A stretch of 64,000 bases of DNA from Clavibacter michiganensis (lineage in GTDB: Bacteria > Actinomycetota > Actinomycetes > Actinomycetales > Microbacteriaceae). The notes under the pieces are model-generated. The model had not been told where the DNA came from. It did not search any database and worked only from the letters and a program-made list of their open reading frames with translations. Of the stretch, positions 25,674-36,062 are shown in pieces (the stretch's first letter is position 1; the number at the start of each line of letters is the position of its first letter). The position numbers and the translations under genes are program-made. Location of the stretch: contig NZ_CP080437.1 in the NCBI RefSeq assembly GCF_021216655.1, positions 2,046,001 through 2,110,000 on the forward strand, given 5' to 3'.

Positions 25674-25689
25674 GTGATCGATCGATCAC
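25674..25689. promoter_or_regulatory. HipB operator O3
   Basis: Third identical copy, 26 bp after O2, covering the predicted transcription start. The ribosome site GAGGAGGAGG begins right after it. Confidence 0.85.
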
Positions 25690-25702
25690 CCGAGGAGGAG
25701 GC

Positions 25703-25972
25703 ATGGCCAGGACCACGCGCACGCTCGCAGCCGAGCTGCGCCACCGGCGGGAGGAGCTGGGACTCACGCAGGCAGGCGTCGCCGGACTCGCGGGGGTCTC
25801 GCGGGAGTACGTCGTGCGCCTCGAGAGCGGGAAGCTCCGTTCCGAGCTCGGGTCGATGATGCGCGTCGTCCGCGCGCTCGGATGCGAGCTGAACCTCGCG
25901 GTCGACCCGCGGGCCGCGGATGCCGGCTCGCCCACGCCGTTCGACCAGCCATGGGAGGACGACGATGAGTGA
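25703..25972 (+). CDS. hipB: HipB-like XRE-family antitoxin
   Basis: 89 aa. The helix-turn-helix is LRHRREELGLTQAGVAGLAG followed by VSREYVVRLESGK (residues ~13-45), typical of HipB/XRE regulators. The acidic C-terminal tail ends in WEDDDE. It should bind the three upstream palindromes and neutralise the HipA kinase encoded next. A strong ribosome site precedes ATG at 25703. The gene overlaps hipA by 8 bp. Confidence 0.9.
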   Translation: MARTTRTLAAELRHRREELGLTQAGVAGLAGVSREYVVRLESGKLRSELGSMMRVVRALGCELNLAVDPRAADAGSPTPFDQPWEDDDE

Positions 25973-27284
25973 GGCCCTGAGCGTCTACCTCGACGGCCGG
26001 TTCGCCGGGCGCTACGAACGGACGACCGCGGGTCGCGTCGGCTTCACCTACGACGCCGCGTACGCCGAGAGGCTCGGAGCGACGCCGCTGTCCATGTCCC
26101 TCCCCTTCGGCGCGCGCCTGCCGCCCCGGGCGGTGGACGCCTACTTCTCGGGGCTCATCCCCGAGGGCGCCGACGCGTTGGAGCAGATCCGACGGACGCA
26201 CGGGCTGCGGACGACCGCCGATGCATTTTCCGTCCTCCGCCACATCGGGCGCGATGCCCCGGGGGCCGTGCAGATCCTGCCCGAGTCGCAGGAGGCCGAC
26301 GACGACGCCCGCGCGCAGGGTGACGTGACGGAGCTCTCGCCCGACGAGCTCCGCGGCCTCATGTCCGATCTGGGATCCGGCGCCGGCGCCACGCCCGCGA
26401 TGCTGCAGGGGCGGTGGTCGCTACCGGGCGCGCAGCGGAAGGTGGCGCTGCACCGGCTCGCGTCCGGCGTATGGGGGATCCCCCGTGACTCCACGCCCAC
26501 GACGCACATCCTGAAGCCGGCGATCCCGGGCTTCGCGCATCACGACGTGAACGAGTTCCTGACGATGCGGGCGGCCGCATCGCTGGGGCTCGACACGGCG
26601 CGCACGGACGTGCTCGACCTGGGAGACGGGCTCTCCGTGCTGGTGTCGCACCGCTACGACAGGATCGAGGTCGACGGCCGGTGGCGTCGGCTCCACCAGG
26701 AGGACCTCTGCCAGGCGCTCTCCGTGATGCCTGCCCGCAAATACCAGGACCAGGGCGGCCCCGGGATAGCGCAGGCCGCCGACCTCGTCAGCGAGTTCGA
26801 GTACCCGGCCGAGGCCGCATCCGCCCGAGCGCGCTTCTTCGACGCGGTCGTGTTCAACGTGGCTGCGTGGGCCACGGATGCGCATGCCAAGAACTTCTCG
26901 ATCATGCTGCGCGGGAACGGCCAGCAGCTCGCCCCGCTCTACGACCTCGCCACCTACGCGCCCTACGGCGGCGGCCCCCAGGCCGAGCGCTCCGCGATGA
27001 AGGTCGGGGACGAGTACCGGCTGTCGGCCATCGGTCGCCGTCACCTGCAGAAGGCGGCCCGACGGCTGCAGGTCGACGCGGATCTCGCGGATGCGCGGAT
27101 CGACCGCATCCGCGACGGCATCACGGCCGCGTACGCGGAGGCGGCGGCTGACTTGGCGCACCTGCCCGCGCTCGCCGCCCCGGCTCGGACCATCGTGGAC
27201 GCGGTGCACGCGAAGGCGGTCGAGCGCGGGTGGACGACCGCAGCGACGAGGATCGACCTCGCCGAGTCCGACGGCGGGGCGTGA
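25965..27284 (+). CDS. hipA: HipA-type serine/threonine kinase toxin
   Basis: 439 aa, the usual HipA size. The N-terminal subdomain (SVYLDGRFAGRYER) and couple-hipA region are followed by SLPGAQRKVALHR, the activation loop with the autophosphorylation Ser, then a catalytic core ATDAHAKNFSIML (catalytic Asp and Asn) and LYDLATY in place of DFG. HipA kinases of this type phosphorylate tRNA synthetases such as GltX and induce dormancy. All key residues are intact, so the toxin should be active. Translation is coupled to hipB. Confidence 0.93.
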   Translation: MSEALSVYLDGRFAGRYERTTAGRVGFTYDAAYAERLGATPLSMSLPFGARLPPRAVDAYFSGLIPEGADALEQIRRTHGLRTTADAFSVLRHIGRDAPGAVQILPESQEADDDARAQGDVTELSPDELRGLMSDLGSGAGATPAMLQGRWSLPGAQRKVALHRLASGVWGIPRDSTPTTHILKPAIPGFAHHDVNEFLTMRAAASLGLDTARTDVLDLGDGLSVLVSHRYDRIEVDGRWRRLHQEDLCQALSVMPARKYQDQGGPGIAQAADLVSEFEYPAEAASARARFFDAVVFNVAAWATDAHAKNFSIMLRGNGQQLAPLYDLATYAPYGGGPQAERSAMKVGDEYRLSAIGRRHLQKAARRLQVDADLADARIDRIRDGITAAYAEAAADLAHLPALAAPARTIVDAVHAKAVERGWTTAATRIDLAESDGGA

Positions 27285-27410
27285 CCCGGACCCTCGACGC
27301 GCGCCGCCGTGCCCCGATCGCGGGCCTGGTGATCCGGTGGCCCCGCCCGTAGCGTCACGGATGAGGCGCACCGTCGGCGAGCGCACCCGGTCGACGAGGG
27401 AGGATCCCGC

Positions 27411-28064
27411 ATGCACCGCATCGGATCGGCGCTGCTGGTGGTCGCGCTGTGCGCGACGGCCGTGGGTGGGCTCGCGCTCGCCACCACCCCTCGTCCGGAC
27501 GCGCTGTCGCCGCAGGCCGCCGCGTCCCCTCCTGGGACGTCGGATCCGACGCCGTCGCCCTCCGAGTCACCGACACCCGCACCGGCGGCGACCTCCGTCG
27601 ATCTGTCGGCGGGCTGGCGGGGCCCGGTGAACGGCGTCCTCGCGGGCATCATGGAGGACTTCCCGGACGACGTCACCGAGGCGTGGCTGGAGGGGGACGT
27701 GCCGACCGTGGCGTCCTCCGGTGCCGCACCCGCCGAGGTCGTCGAGCGGCTGCGCGCGCTGGACCGTCCCTTCGCCGTGCAGGAGGGCCTGGGGATCTCG
27801 AGCGTCCAGCTCAACCAGGTGGTCGGCGCCCTGAGCGAGCGCACCCTGGCGGTCGCCCCCGACCGCACCTTCGCCGTCAGCGCCTTCGTGCGCGACCGCG
27901 TGTTCACGGTGGACATCGGCGCATCGACCTCCGACGACGCCTCCGATCTGCGCATGGACGTCGACGAGCTCGAGGACCGCATCGGCGCCGGCATCCCGGC
28001 CGCCGACCTCGCGGGGTTCGACGTCGTCGTCACGGTCGACCCGCGCTTCACGATCGGGCACTGA
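27411..28064 (+). CDS. Exported hypothetical protein
   Basis: 217 aa. A Sec signal (MHRIGSALLVVALCATAVGGLALA) is followed by a Pro/Ser/Thr-rich linker (~30-62) and a folded domain of about 150 residues. That domain is acidic, without Cys, and carries no motif I recognise. It is probably secreted or loosely wall-associated. Transcription direction and spacing (126 bp after hipA) suggest a separate unit. Function unknown. Confidence 0.7.
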   Translation: MHRIGSALLVVALCATAVGGLALATTPRPDALSPQAAASPPGTSDPTPSPSESPTPAPAATSVDLSAGWRGPVNGVLAGIMEDFPDDVTEAWLEGDVPTVASSGAAPAEVVERLRALDRPFAVQEGLGISSVQLNQVVGALSERTLAVAPDRTFAVSAFVRDRVFTVDIGASTSDDASDLRMDVDELEDRIGAGIPAADLAGFDVVVTVDPRFTIGH

Positions 28065-28101
28065 CGAGTCGCCGGCCAGGCTCTCGGAAGGGATCCCCCG
28101 C

Positions 28102-28626
28102 ATGCCCATCCTCCCGAAGGAGCGCGACCCCGCCCTCATCACCGTGCGCCGCGGCGGCACGCTCACCGACGACGACCACCGGCTGCTCGCGACGTGGGCG
28201 GTCGCGTGCGCCGAGCACGTGCGGCCGCTGTTCGAGGCGGAGCGACCCGACGACCCGATCCTCCGCGCGACGCTCGAGGTCGCGCGCGGCTGGGTGCGCG
28301 GCGAGGTCCCCATGAAGGATGCCCACCAGCAGTCGTTCCGGGCGAACGCGGCCGGGAAGGGGCTGCCGGATCCGGCGCGGTTCGCGGCGCTCGCTGCGGG
28401 TCAGGCGGTGGCGGTCGCCCACGTCGCGGCGCACGACCTCGGAGCTGCGGCATACGCGATCCGCACGGCGAGCGCCGCCGCCCCGCCCGCCGATCGGGAC
28501 GCCGCCCGTGACGCCGAGTGCGCCTGGCAGCGCGAGCGGATCCCCACCCACCTCCGCGCCGCCGTCCTCGCCGACCAGCGCGCCCGCTCGAGCATCTGCT
28601 GGGGCGTCTTCGACGACCTCGTCTGA
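28102..28626 (+). CDS. Imm-5-like putative immunity-type protein
   Basis: 174 aa, all-helical and soluble. The pattern DDDHRLLATWAVACAEHVRPLFE, then RATLEVARGWVRGEVPMKDAHQQSFRANAA, resembles proteins annotated as putative immunity protein (Imm-5-like). The name does not prove immunity: no toxin gene is next to it, and related genes are widespread as singletons. It starts 37 bp after the exported protein gene and could be co-transcribed with it. Confidence 0.65.
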   Translation: MPILPKERDPALITVRRGGTLTDDDHRLLATWAVACAEHVRPLFEAERPDDPILRATLEVARGWVRGEVPMKDAHQQSFRANAAGKGLPDPARFAALAAGQAVAVAHVAAHDLGAAAYAIRTASAAAPPADRDAARDAECAWQRERIPTHLRAAVLADQRARSSICWGVFDDLV

Positions 28627-28825
28627 CGCCGTCGGCGTCGCGATCCCGGGGTGACGCCCGCCCGCCGATCCCCCGCGTAGGAGTGTCGTGAGGTTCCCCG
28701 CAGCCCCGTGAGCAAACCGTATGGATGCGTGAGGACGCCCGCGCGCGAGGTGTCTAGTGGTCCTCCGTGCCCCCGCCGGGCACCCGCGTCCGACCGGCCG
28801 CGGCACCCCTCCTGGAGGATCCCCC

Positions 28826-28909
28826 GTGCTCGACCTCGTGTACATCGCAGGCGCCATCGTCCTGTTCGCCCTCGTCGCCGTCGTCGGCCGAGGAGTGGAG
28901 AAGCTGTGA
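28826..28909 (+). CDS. 27-aa membrane micro-protein at the head of the kdp operon
   Basis: A GTG start at 28826 is preceded by GGAGG at ideal spacing. The product is one hydrophobic helix ([16 protein letters not shown]) with a short charged tail RGVEKL. Its TGA stop overlaps the GTG start of kdpF (GTGA), the same coupling used through the rest of the operon. I recall similar unannotated micro-ORFs before kdpF in other actinobacteria. It may be a second small subunit or assembly factor of the Kdp complex. It falls below usual annotation cut-offs. Confidence 0.7.
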   Translation: MLDLVYIAGAIVLFALVAVVGRGVEKL

Positions 28910-29010
28910 TCACCTCGTTCGCCGACGCCGCCGGCCTCGCCGCCGCCGTGCTCGGCATCGCCTCCGTGGTGTACCTCGTGTACGCCCTGATCCGCCCCGA
29001 GAAGTTCTGA
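28906..29010 (+). CDS. kdpF: Potassium-transporting ATPase subunit KdpF
   Basis: 34 aa from GTG at 28906. A single membrane helix ends in [12 protein letters not shown], matching the conserved KdpF C-terminus (YLVYAL...). KdpF stabilises the KdpABC complex in the membrane. Its stop shares a base with the kdpA start (TGATG). Confidence 0.88.
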   Translation: MITSFADAAGLAAAVLGIASVVYLVYALIRPEKF

Positions 29011-30686
29011 TGGACACGCTCGCCGGCATCCTCCAGGTCGCGTCCGTCGTCCTGGTCCTCGTCCTCATCCACCGCCCGCTGGGCGACCTCATGGCGCGCA
29101 TGTACGAGTCGCGCCACGACTCCCGCGTCGAGCGCGGCATCTACCGCCTGATCGGCGTGGATCCCCGCTCCGAGCAGACCTGGCCCGCCTACCTCCGCGC
29201 GGTGCTCGCGTTCTCGCTCGTCGGCGTCCTCGTCGTGTACGGGCTGCAGCGCCTCCAGGCGTTCCTCCCCTACGCGCTCGGCCTCCCCGCCGTACCCGAG
29301 GGCCTCTCCTTCAACACGGCCGTCTCGTTCGTCACCAACACGAACTGGCAGTCGTACTCGCCCGAGGCGACCATGGGCTACACGGTCCAGCTCGCCGGGC
29401 TCGCCGTGCAGAACTTCGTCTCGGCGGCGGTCGGCATCGCGGTGGCCATCGCGCTCGTCCGCGGGTTCGCCCGCACCCGCACCGGCACGATCGGCAACCT
29501 CTGGGTCGACCTGATCCGCGGATCCCTCCGCCTGCTCCTCCCGCTCTCGCTCGTCGCCGCGGTGGTGCTCATCGCCGGCGGCGTGATCCAGAACTTCGCC
29601 GGCTTCCAGGACGTGGCGACCCTCGCGGGCGGCTCGCAGGCGATCCCGGGCGGTCCGGTGGCCTCGCAGGAGGCCATCAAGATGCTCGGCACGAACGGCG
29701 GCGGGTTCTTCAACGCGAACTCCGCGCACCCGTTCGAGGACCCGACCGCCTGGACGAGCGCGTTCCAGGTGATCCTGATGCTCGCGATCCCGTTCTCGCT
29801 CCCCCGCACCTTCGGGAAGATGGTCGGCGACACCCGCCAGGGCACGGCGATCGTGGCCGTCATGGCGACGATCTTCGTGGTCTCCTTCACCGCGCTCACG
29901 ATCTTCGAGCTGAACGGCCAGGGCACGGCGCCGATGGCCGCCGGCGGCGCGATGGAGGGCAAGGAGCAGCGCTTCGGCATCATCGCCTCGACGCTGTTCG
30001 GATCCGCGTCGACGCTCACCTCGACGGGCGCGGTCAACTCGATGCACGACTCGTACACGGCGCTCGGCGGCATGATGCCGATGATCAACATGATGCTCGG
30101 CGAGGTCGCCCCCGGCGGCACCGGCTCGGGCCTCTACGGCATGCTCATCCTCGCCGTGATCTCGGTGTTCGTCGCGGGCCTGCTCGTCGGCCGCACGCCC
30201 GAGTACCTCGGCAAGAAGATCGGGCCGCGCGAGATCAAGCTCGCGAGCCTCTACATCCTCGTCACGCCGATCCTCGTGCTCGTCGGCACCGCGCTCAGCT
30301 TCGCGATCCCCGCCGTCCGCGACGACGTGGAGGGCACCTCGATCCTCAACAGCGGCCTGCACGGCCTCTCCGAGGTGGTCTACGCGTTCACCTCGGCGGC
30401 CAACAACAACGGATCCGCGTTCGCCGGCCTCACCGCCTCGACGCCGTGGTTCAACACGGCGCTCGGCGTCGCCATGCTGCTCGGGCGGTTCCTCCCGATC
30501 GTGTTCGTGCTGGCGCTCGCCGGATCCCTCGCGGCGCAGGACCGCATCCCCACCACATCGGGGACCCTGCCCACCCACCGGCCGCAGTTCGTCGGCCTCC
30601 TCATCGGGGTGACGGTCATCGTGACCGCTCTCACCTACTTCCCCGTTCTCGCGCTGGGTCCCCTGGCGGAAGGGCTCGCATCATGA
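29010..30686 (+). CDS. kdpA: Potassium-transporting ATPase subunit A (K+ channel subunit)
   Basis: 558 aa with about ten helices. The four selectivity-filter segments of KdpA are present: [40 protein letters not shown] and [10 protein letters not shown]. It binds and conducts K+ in the KdpFABC pump, which is used under low potassium. Coupled to kdpF upstream and overlapping kdpB by 4 bp. Confidence 0.97.
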   Translation: MDTLAGILQVASVVLVLVLIHRPLGDLMARMYESRHDSRVERGIYRLIGVDPRSEQTWPAYLRAVLAFSLVGVLVVYGLQRLQAFLPYALGLPAVPEGLSFNTAVSFVTNTNWQSYSPEATMGYTVQLAGLAVQNFVSAAVGIAVAIALVRGFARTRTGTIGNLWVDLIRGSLRLLLPLSLVAAVVLIAGGVIQNFAGFQDVATLAGGSQAIPGGPVASQEAIKMLGTNGGGFFNANSAHPFEDPTAWTSAFQVILMLAIPFSLPRTFGKMVGDTRQGTAIVAVMATIFVVSFTALTIFELNGQGTAPMAAGGAMEGKEQRFGIIASTLFGSASTLTSTGAVNSMHDSYTALGGMMPMINMMLGEVAPGGTGSGLYGMLILAVISVFVAGLLVGRTPEYLGKKIGPREIKLASLYILVTPILVLVGTALSFAIPAVRDDVEGTSILNSGLHGLSEVVYAFTSAANNNGSAFAGLTASTPWFNTALGVAMLLGRFLPIVFVLALAGSLAAQDRIPTTSGTLPTHRPQFVGLLIGVTVIVTALTYFPVLALGPLAEGLAS

Positions 30687-32833
30687 CCGCCATGACCACC
30701 CCCGAGGCGCCGGCCGAACCGGCTCCCGCCTCACGCGCTCGGGCCATCGACGCCCGGCAGCTCGCCGAGGCGCTCCCCGGCGCGTTCCGGAAGCTGGATC
30801 CGCGCCTCATGTGGCGGAACCCGGTGATGCTGATCGTCGAGGTCGGCGCCGCGTTCACCACCGTCCTCGCGATCGCCGAGCCGTTCACGGGCGGCGCGGG
30901 ATCCTCCGGCGGCAGCGCCGTGCCCGCGACCTTCACGGCCGGGATCGCCCTGTGGCTCTGGCTCACGGTCGTCTTCGCGAACCTCGCGGAGTCGGTGGCC
31001 GAGGGCCGCGGCAAGGCGCAGGCCGACAGCCTCCGCAAGACCCGCACCAGCACGATGGCGCACGTCGTCGCGTCCTACGACGCCTCCGGGGATCCCGGCG
31101 CCGAGCGCGCCGAGCTCCGCGAGGTGTCGAGCGCGGACCTCACCCTCGGCGACACGGTCGTCGTGGTGGCCGGGGAGTCGATCCCGGGCGACGGCGACGT
31201 GGTGTGGGGCATCGCCTCCATCGACGAGTCGGCCATCACGGGCGAGTCCGCCCCGGTGGTCCGCGAGTCGGGCGGCGACCGAAGCGCGGTCACCGGCGGC
31301 ACGCGCGTGCTGAGCGACCGGATCGTGGTGCGCATCACCTCGAAGCCCGGCGAGACCTTCGTCGACCGCATGATCGGCCTCGTCGAGGGCGCGTCGCGCC
31401 AGCGCACGCCGAACGAGATCGCGCTGAACATCCTGCTCGCGAGCCTCACGATCGTGTTCGTGATCGTGGCGCTCACGCTCAACCCGATCGCCTCCTACTC
31501 GGCGGCCACCGTCAGCGTGCCTGTGCTCATCGCGCTGCTCGTCTGCCTGATCCCGACCACCATCGGCGCGCTCCTCTCCGCCATCGGCATCGCCGGCATG
31601 GACCGCCTCGTGCAGCGCAACGTGCTCGCCATGTCGGGCCGCGCGGTCGAGGCGGCGGGCGACGTCACGACGCTGCTCCTCGACAAGACCGGCACCATCA
31701 CGTACGGCAACCGCCGCGCCAGCGAGCTGATCCCCGTGGGCGGCGTGACGGGCGACGAGCTCGCCCGCGCCGCGGCCATGTCGTCGCTCGCGGATCCGAC
31801 GCCGGAGGGATCCAGCGTCGTCGACCTCGCGGTCGCGCAGGGCGTGGACACCGCGACGCTGCCCCGCGGCGTCGACGTGCCCTTCACCGCGCAGACCCGC
31901 ATGTCGGGCGTCGACCTGCCCGACGGCCGCATCGTCCGCAAGGGCGCGTCGTCCGCCGTGTTCGCCTGGATCGAGGAGGGCGGCCGCGCGCTGCCGAAGC
32001 TCGTCCGCGACGAGCTCACCCGGACCGTCGAGGCCGTCTCCAACGGCGGCGGCACCCCGCTCGTCGTCGCGACCAAGGACGCCGACGGATCCGGCCGCGT
32101 GCTCGGCGTCGTGCACCTCAAGGACGTCGTGAAGGACGGCCTCAAGGAGCGCTTCGCGGAGCTGCGCGCGATGGGCATCCGCACGGTGATGATCACGGGC
32201 GACAACCCGCTCACCGCCCGCGCCATCGCCGCAGAGGCCGGGGTCGACGACCACCTCGCCGAGGCCACGCCCGAGGACAAGCTCGCGCTCATCCGCAAGG
32301 AGCAGGAGGGCGGCCGCCTGGTCGCCATGACCGGCGACGGCACCAACGACGCGCCCGCGCTCGCGCAGGCCGACGTCGGCGTCGCGATGAACACGGGCAC
32401 GTCGGCCGCGAAGGAGGCCGGCAACATGGTCGACCTCGACTCGGACCCGACGAAGCTCATCGACATCGTGCGGATCGGCAAGCAGCTGCTCATCACCCGC
32501 GGCGCGCTCACGACCTTCTCCATCGCCAACGACATCGCCAAGTACTTCGCGATCATCCCGGCCATGTTCACGGGCGTCTTCCCGCAGCTCGCGGTGCTCA
32601 ACGTGATGCAGCTGCACTCGCCGGCGTCCGCGATCCTCTCCGCGATCATCTTCAACGCGCTGATCATCGTGGCGCTCATCCCGCTGGCCCTGAAGGGCGT
32701 GGCCTACCGGCCGCTCAGCGCCTCCAAGGTGCTCAGCCGGAACCTGCTCGTCTACGGGGTCGGCGGCGTGATCGCGCCGTTCATCGGCATCAAGCTCGTC
32801 GACCTCGTCGTCAGCCTGATCCCCGGCTTCTGA
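30683..32833 (+). CDS. kdpB: Potassium-transporting P-type ATPase subunit B
   Basis: 716 aa. P-type ATPase motifs are all present: ITGESAPV in the actuator domain, LLDKTGTIT with the phosphorylated Asp, and [21 protein letters not shown] in the hinge. The N-terminal Pro/Ala-rich extension of about 25 residues is slightly longer than in enterobacteria. It hydrolyses ATP to drive K+ uptake through KdpA. Confidence 0.97.
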   Translation: MTAMTTPEAPAEPAPASRARAIDARQLAEALPGAFRKLDPRLMWRNPVMLIVEVGAAFTTVLAIAEPFTGGAGSSGGSAVPATFTAGIALWLWLTVVFANLAESVAEGRGKAQADSLRKTRTSTMAHVVASYDASGDPGAERAELREVSSADLTLGDTVVVVAGESIPGDGDVVWGIASIDESAITGESAPVVRESGGDRSAVTGGTRVLSDRIVVRITSKPGETFVDRMIGLVEGASRQRTPNEIALNILLASLTIVFVIVALTLNPIASYSAATVSVPVLIALLVCLIPTTIGALLSAIGIAGMDRLVQRNVLAMSGRAVEAAGDVTTLLLDKTGTITYGNRRASELIPVGGVTGDELARAAAMSSLADPTPEGSSVVDLAVAQGVDTATLPRGVDVPFTAQTRMSGVDLPDGRIVRKGASSAVFAWIEEGGRALPKLVRDELTRTVEAVSNGGGTPLVVATKDADGSGRVLGVVHLKDVVKDGLKERFAELRAMGIRTVMITGDNPLTARAIAAEAGVDDHLAEATPEDKLALIRKEQEGGRLVAMTGDGTNDAPALAQADVGVAMNTGTSAAKEAGNMVDLDSDPTKLIDIVRIGKQLLITRGALTTFSIANDIAKYFAIIPAMFTGVFPQLAVLNVMQLHSPASAILSAIIFNALIIVALIPLALKGVAYRPLSASKVLSRNLLVYGVGGVIAPFIGIKLVDLVVSLIPGF

Positions 32834-32875
32834 CACCCTCCCCGATCACCTCACGTCACCGATAGAAGGAAGCGC

Positions 32876-33484
32876 ATGTCCTCCCCCCGCCAGTCCCTCC
32901 GCACCGCCGGCGTCGCCGTCCGCGCGATGGCCGTCCTCACCGTCGTCCTCGGCGTCGGCTACACGGCCGTCGTCACGGGCATCGGCCAGCTCGCGCTCCC
33001 CGCGCAGGCGGACGGCTCGCTCGTCTCCGTCGACGGCCAGGTCGTCGGATCCCGCCTGATCGGCCAGTCCTTCCAGGACTCCGACGGCGACGCCCTCCCG
33101 GAGTGGTTCCAGTCCCGGCCGTCGGCCGCGGGCGACGGCTACGACGCGTCCGCGTCCAGCGGCTCGAACCTCGGACCCGAGAACGACGACCTGGTGTCCT
33201 CCATCGAGGACCGGAAGGCCGCCATCGCCGAGTCCGACGGCGTGGATCCGAGCACCATCCCGGCCGATGCGCTCACCGCATCCGCGTCGGGGCTCGATCC
33301 GCACATCAGCCCGGAATACGCTCGGGAGCAGGTGGCCCGCGTGGCCGACGCCCGGGGCATCCCCGAGCAGGAGGTCGCGCGCCTCGTCGACCAGCACGTG
33401 CAGGGACGCGACCTCGGCTACCTCGGGGAGCCGACCGTGAACGTGCTCGAGCTGAACATCGCGCTCGCCGGCCTCGGCGGCTGA
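32876..33484 (+). CDS. kdpC: Potassium-transporting ATPase subunit C
   Basis: 202 aa. A single N-terminal helix is followed by the KdpC periplasmic-type domain: GSRLIGQSF, WFQSRPSA, SGSNLGPEN, DPHISPEYA and the C-terminal LGEPTVNVLELNIAL. It raises ATP affinity of KdpB in the complex. It begins 42 bp after kdpB with its own ribosome site. Confidence 0.96.
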   Translation: MSSPRQSLRTAGVAVRAMAVLTVVLGVGYTAVVTGIGQLALPAQADGSLVSVDGQVVGSRLIGQSFQDSDGDALPEWFQSRPSAAGDGYDASASSGSNLGPENDDLVSSIEDRKAAIAESDGVDPSTIPADALTASASGLDPHISPEYAREQVARVADARGIPEQEVARLVDQHVQGRDLGYLGEPTVNVLELNIALAGLGG

Positions 33485-33515
33485 CGCCCGCACCACGCGG
33501 GCAGGGAGAGAAGAC

Positions 33516-36062
33516 ATGAAGCGCGGTCGACTGCGGGTGCTGCTGGGAGCGGCGCCGGGCGTGGGCAAGACCTACGCGATGCTCGAGGAGGGCAAGCGGC
33601 TGCGCGACGAGGGCGCCGACGTGGTGGTCGCGGTCGTGGAGACCCACGGCCGCGCCGCCACGGCGGCGATGCTCGAGGGGCTGGAGATCCTGCCCCGGCG
33701 CGAGGTGTCGCACCGCGGGGTGGAGATCACCGACCTCGACGTGGACGCGGTCATCGCCCGCCGGCCGACCATCGCGCTGGTGGACGAGCTCGCCCACACG
33801 AACGCCCCGGGCGGCCGATCCGAGAAGCGCTGGCAGGACGTGGACCTCATCCGCGACGCCGGCATCGACGTGATCTCCACCGTCAACATCCAGCACATCG
33901 CGTCGCTCAACGACGTGGTCGAGAAGATCACCGGCGTGCCGCAGCGCGAGACGATCCCCGACCGCGTGCTCCGCGAGGCGCACCAGATCGAGGTCATCGA
34001 CCTGGCGCCCGAGGCCCTGCGCGACCGGCTCGCCGGCGGGCGCGTGTACCCGGCCGAGCGGATCGACGCGGCCCTCTCCCACTACTTCCGCCTCGGCAAC
34101 CTCACCGCCCTCCGCGAGCTCGCGCTCCTGTGGCTGGCGGACGAGGTCGACACCGCGCTCGCCGCCTACCGCGACGAGAAGGGGATCGACGCCAGGTGGG
34201 AGGCCCGCGAGCGCGTGGTCGTCGCGCTCACCGGCGGACCCGAGGGCGAGACGCTCCTACGGCGCGGCGCCCGGATCGCGGCCCGCTCCGCCGGCGGCGA
34301 GCTGATGGCCGTGCACGTCTCCAGCCAGGACGGCCTCCGCTCCGGCAGCCCCGAGGCGCTCGCCAGCCAGCGCGCGCTCGTCGACTCGCTCGGCGGCAGC
34401 TACCACCAGGTCGTCGGCGACGACATCCCGCGCGCGCTCGTCGAGTTCGCGCGCGCGTCCAACGCCACGCAGCTCGTGCTCGGCGTCAGCCGCCGCAGCC
34501 GCCTCGCCGCCGCCGCGACCGGTCCCGGCATCGGCGCCACGGTGATCCGCGAGTCCGGCGACATCGACGTGCACATCGTGACGCACGCGGCCGCGGGCGG
34601 GCGCTTCCGGCTGCCGCGCATCCGGGGCGGCGCGCTCAGCATGCGGCGCCGGATCCTCGGCGGGCTGCTCGCGCTCGGCGGCGGCCCGCTGCTCACCTGG
34701 CTGCTCTCGGCCACGCGCTCCGACGACTCGATCACGAGCGACGTGCTCTCGTACCAGCTGCTCGTGGTGCTCGTCGCGCTCGTCGGCGGGATCTGGCCGG
34801 CCCTGTTCGCCGCCGTGCTCTCCGGATTCACGCTCGACTACTTCTTCATCGACCCGCTCTACACGATCACCGTCGACGAGCCGCTGCACCTGCTCGCGCT
34901 CGTGCTCTACGTGGTCATCGCGCTGCTCGTCAGCTGGATCGTCGACCAGGCCGCCCGCCGCACCCGCCTCGCCCGCCGCGCGGTCGCCGAGGCCGAGCTG
35001 CTGGCCACCGTCTCCGGATCCGTGCTCCGCGGCGAGGGCGCCGTGCACGCGCTCGTGAGCCGCACCCGCGAGGCGTTCGGCCTGCAGGGCGTGAAGCTCG
35101 TGGACCGCGACGAGACGATCGCGTGGGATGGCGTCGTCACCGGCGGGGCCTCGACCGACGTGCCCGTGGGATCCCGCGGCGTGCTCACCCTCTACGGCGA
35201 CGACCTCGAGGCGTCCGGCCGGCGGCTCCTCCGGGTCATCGCCGCGCAGCTCGACGCCGCGCTCGAGCACCGCGACCTCTCCGACACCGCCCGCGAGGTC
35301 GGTCCGCTCGCGCAGACCGACCGCGTGCGCACGGCCCTGCTCTCCGCCGTCAGCCACGACCTCCGCCGGCCGCTCAGCGCCGCGACCGCCGCCGTCACCG
35401 CGCTCCGCTCCCCCGGCATGACGTGGGCCGACGGCGACCGCGAGGAGCTGCTCGCGACCGCTGAGGAGAGCCTCGGCACGCTCGCCGACCTCGTCACCGA
35501 CCTCCTCGACGTCAGCCGCGTGCAGGCCGGCGTGCTCGGCGTGCGGCTCATGGACGTCGACCTCGACGACGTCGTGCTCGCCGCCCTCGACGAGCTGGAC
35601 CTCGGCCCCGCCGACGCCGTGCTGGATCTCGCGCCCGACCTGCCCGGCGCGGTCGCGGATCCGGGCCTCCTCCAGCGCGTGGTCGTCAACCTGCTGAGCA
35701 ACGCCGTGCGGCACGCGCCCGACGGCGTGCCCGTGCGGCTCAGCACGAGCGCGTTCGCCGACTCCGTGGAGATCCGCGTCGTGGACCACGGCCCCGGCGT
35801 CGCGCCCGAGCGCCGCGACGACATGTTCGTGCCGTTCCAGCGCCTCGGCGACACCGACAACGCGTCCGGCCTCGGCCTCGGCCTCGCGCTCTCGAAGGGC
35901 TTCACCGAGGGGATGGGCGGCACGCTCACCGCCGAGGACACCCCGGGCGGCGGCCTCACGATGGTGGTCGCGCTGCCGGCGAGCAGGGCGGACGCGGAGC
36001 CGGTAGCGGAGCCGCCAGCTCCCGCTGACCTCCCCTCGTCCGCCTCGGAGGTGTCCGCGTGA
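33516..36062 (+). CDS. kdpD: KdpD sensor histidine kinase
   Basis: 848 aa with the full family layout. The N-terminal KdpD domain has Walker A LLGAAPGVGKT and VDELAHTNAPG; a UspA-like domain spans ~225-350. Four close membrane helices follow (~380-480), then a GAF-like part, HisKA SAVSHDLRRPLSAA with the phospho-His, and a HATPase ending in GLGLALSKGF. KdpD senses low K+ or high ionic strength; c-di-AMP binding to the USP domain is known for some relatives and cannot be judged here. Overlaps kdpE by 4 bp (GTGA). Confidence 0.95.
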   Translation: MKRGRLRVLLGAAPGVGKTYAMLEEGKRLRDEGADVVVAVVETHGRAATAAMLEGLEILPRREVSHRGVEITDLDVDAVIARRPTIALVDELAHTNAPGGRSEKRWQDVDLIRDAGIDVISTVNIQHIASLNDVVEKITGVPQRETIPDRVLREAHQIEVIDLAPEALRDRLAGGRVYPAERIDAALSHYFRLGNLTALRELALLWLADEVDTALAAYRDEKGIDARWEARERVVVALTGGPEGETLLRRGARIAARSAGGELMAVHVSSQDGLRSGSPEALASQRALVDSLGGSYHQVVGDDIPRALVEFARASNATQLVLGVSRRSRLAAAATGPGIGATVIRESGDIDVHIVTHAAAGGRFRLPRIRGGALSMRRRILGGLLALGGGPLLTWLLSATRSDDSITSDVLSYQLLVVLVALVGGIWPALFAAVLSGFTLDYFFIDPLYTITVDEPLHLLALVLYVVIALLVSWIVDQAARRTRLARRAVAEAELLATVSGSVLRGEGAVHALVSRTREAFGLQGVKLVDRDETIAWDGVVTGGASTDVPVGSRGVLTLYGDDLEASGRRLLRVIAAQLDAALEHRDLSDTAREVGPLAQTDRVRTALLSAVSHDLRRPLSAATAAVTALRSPGMTWADGDREELLATAEESLGTLADLVTDLLDVSRVQAGVLGVRLMDVDLDDVVLAALDELDLGPADAVLDLAPDLPGAVADPGLLQRVVVNLLSNAVRHAPDGVPVRLSTSAFADSVEIRVVDHGPGVAPERRDDMFVPFQRLGDTDNASGLGLGLALSKGFTEGMGGTLTAEDTPGGGLTMVVALPASRADAEPVAEPPAPADLPSSASEVSA

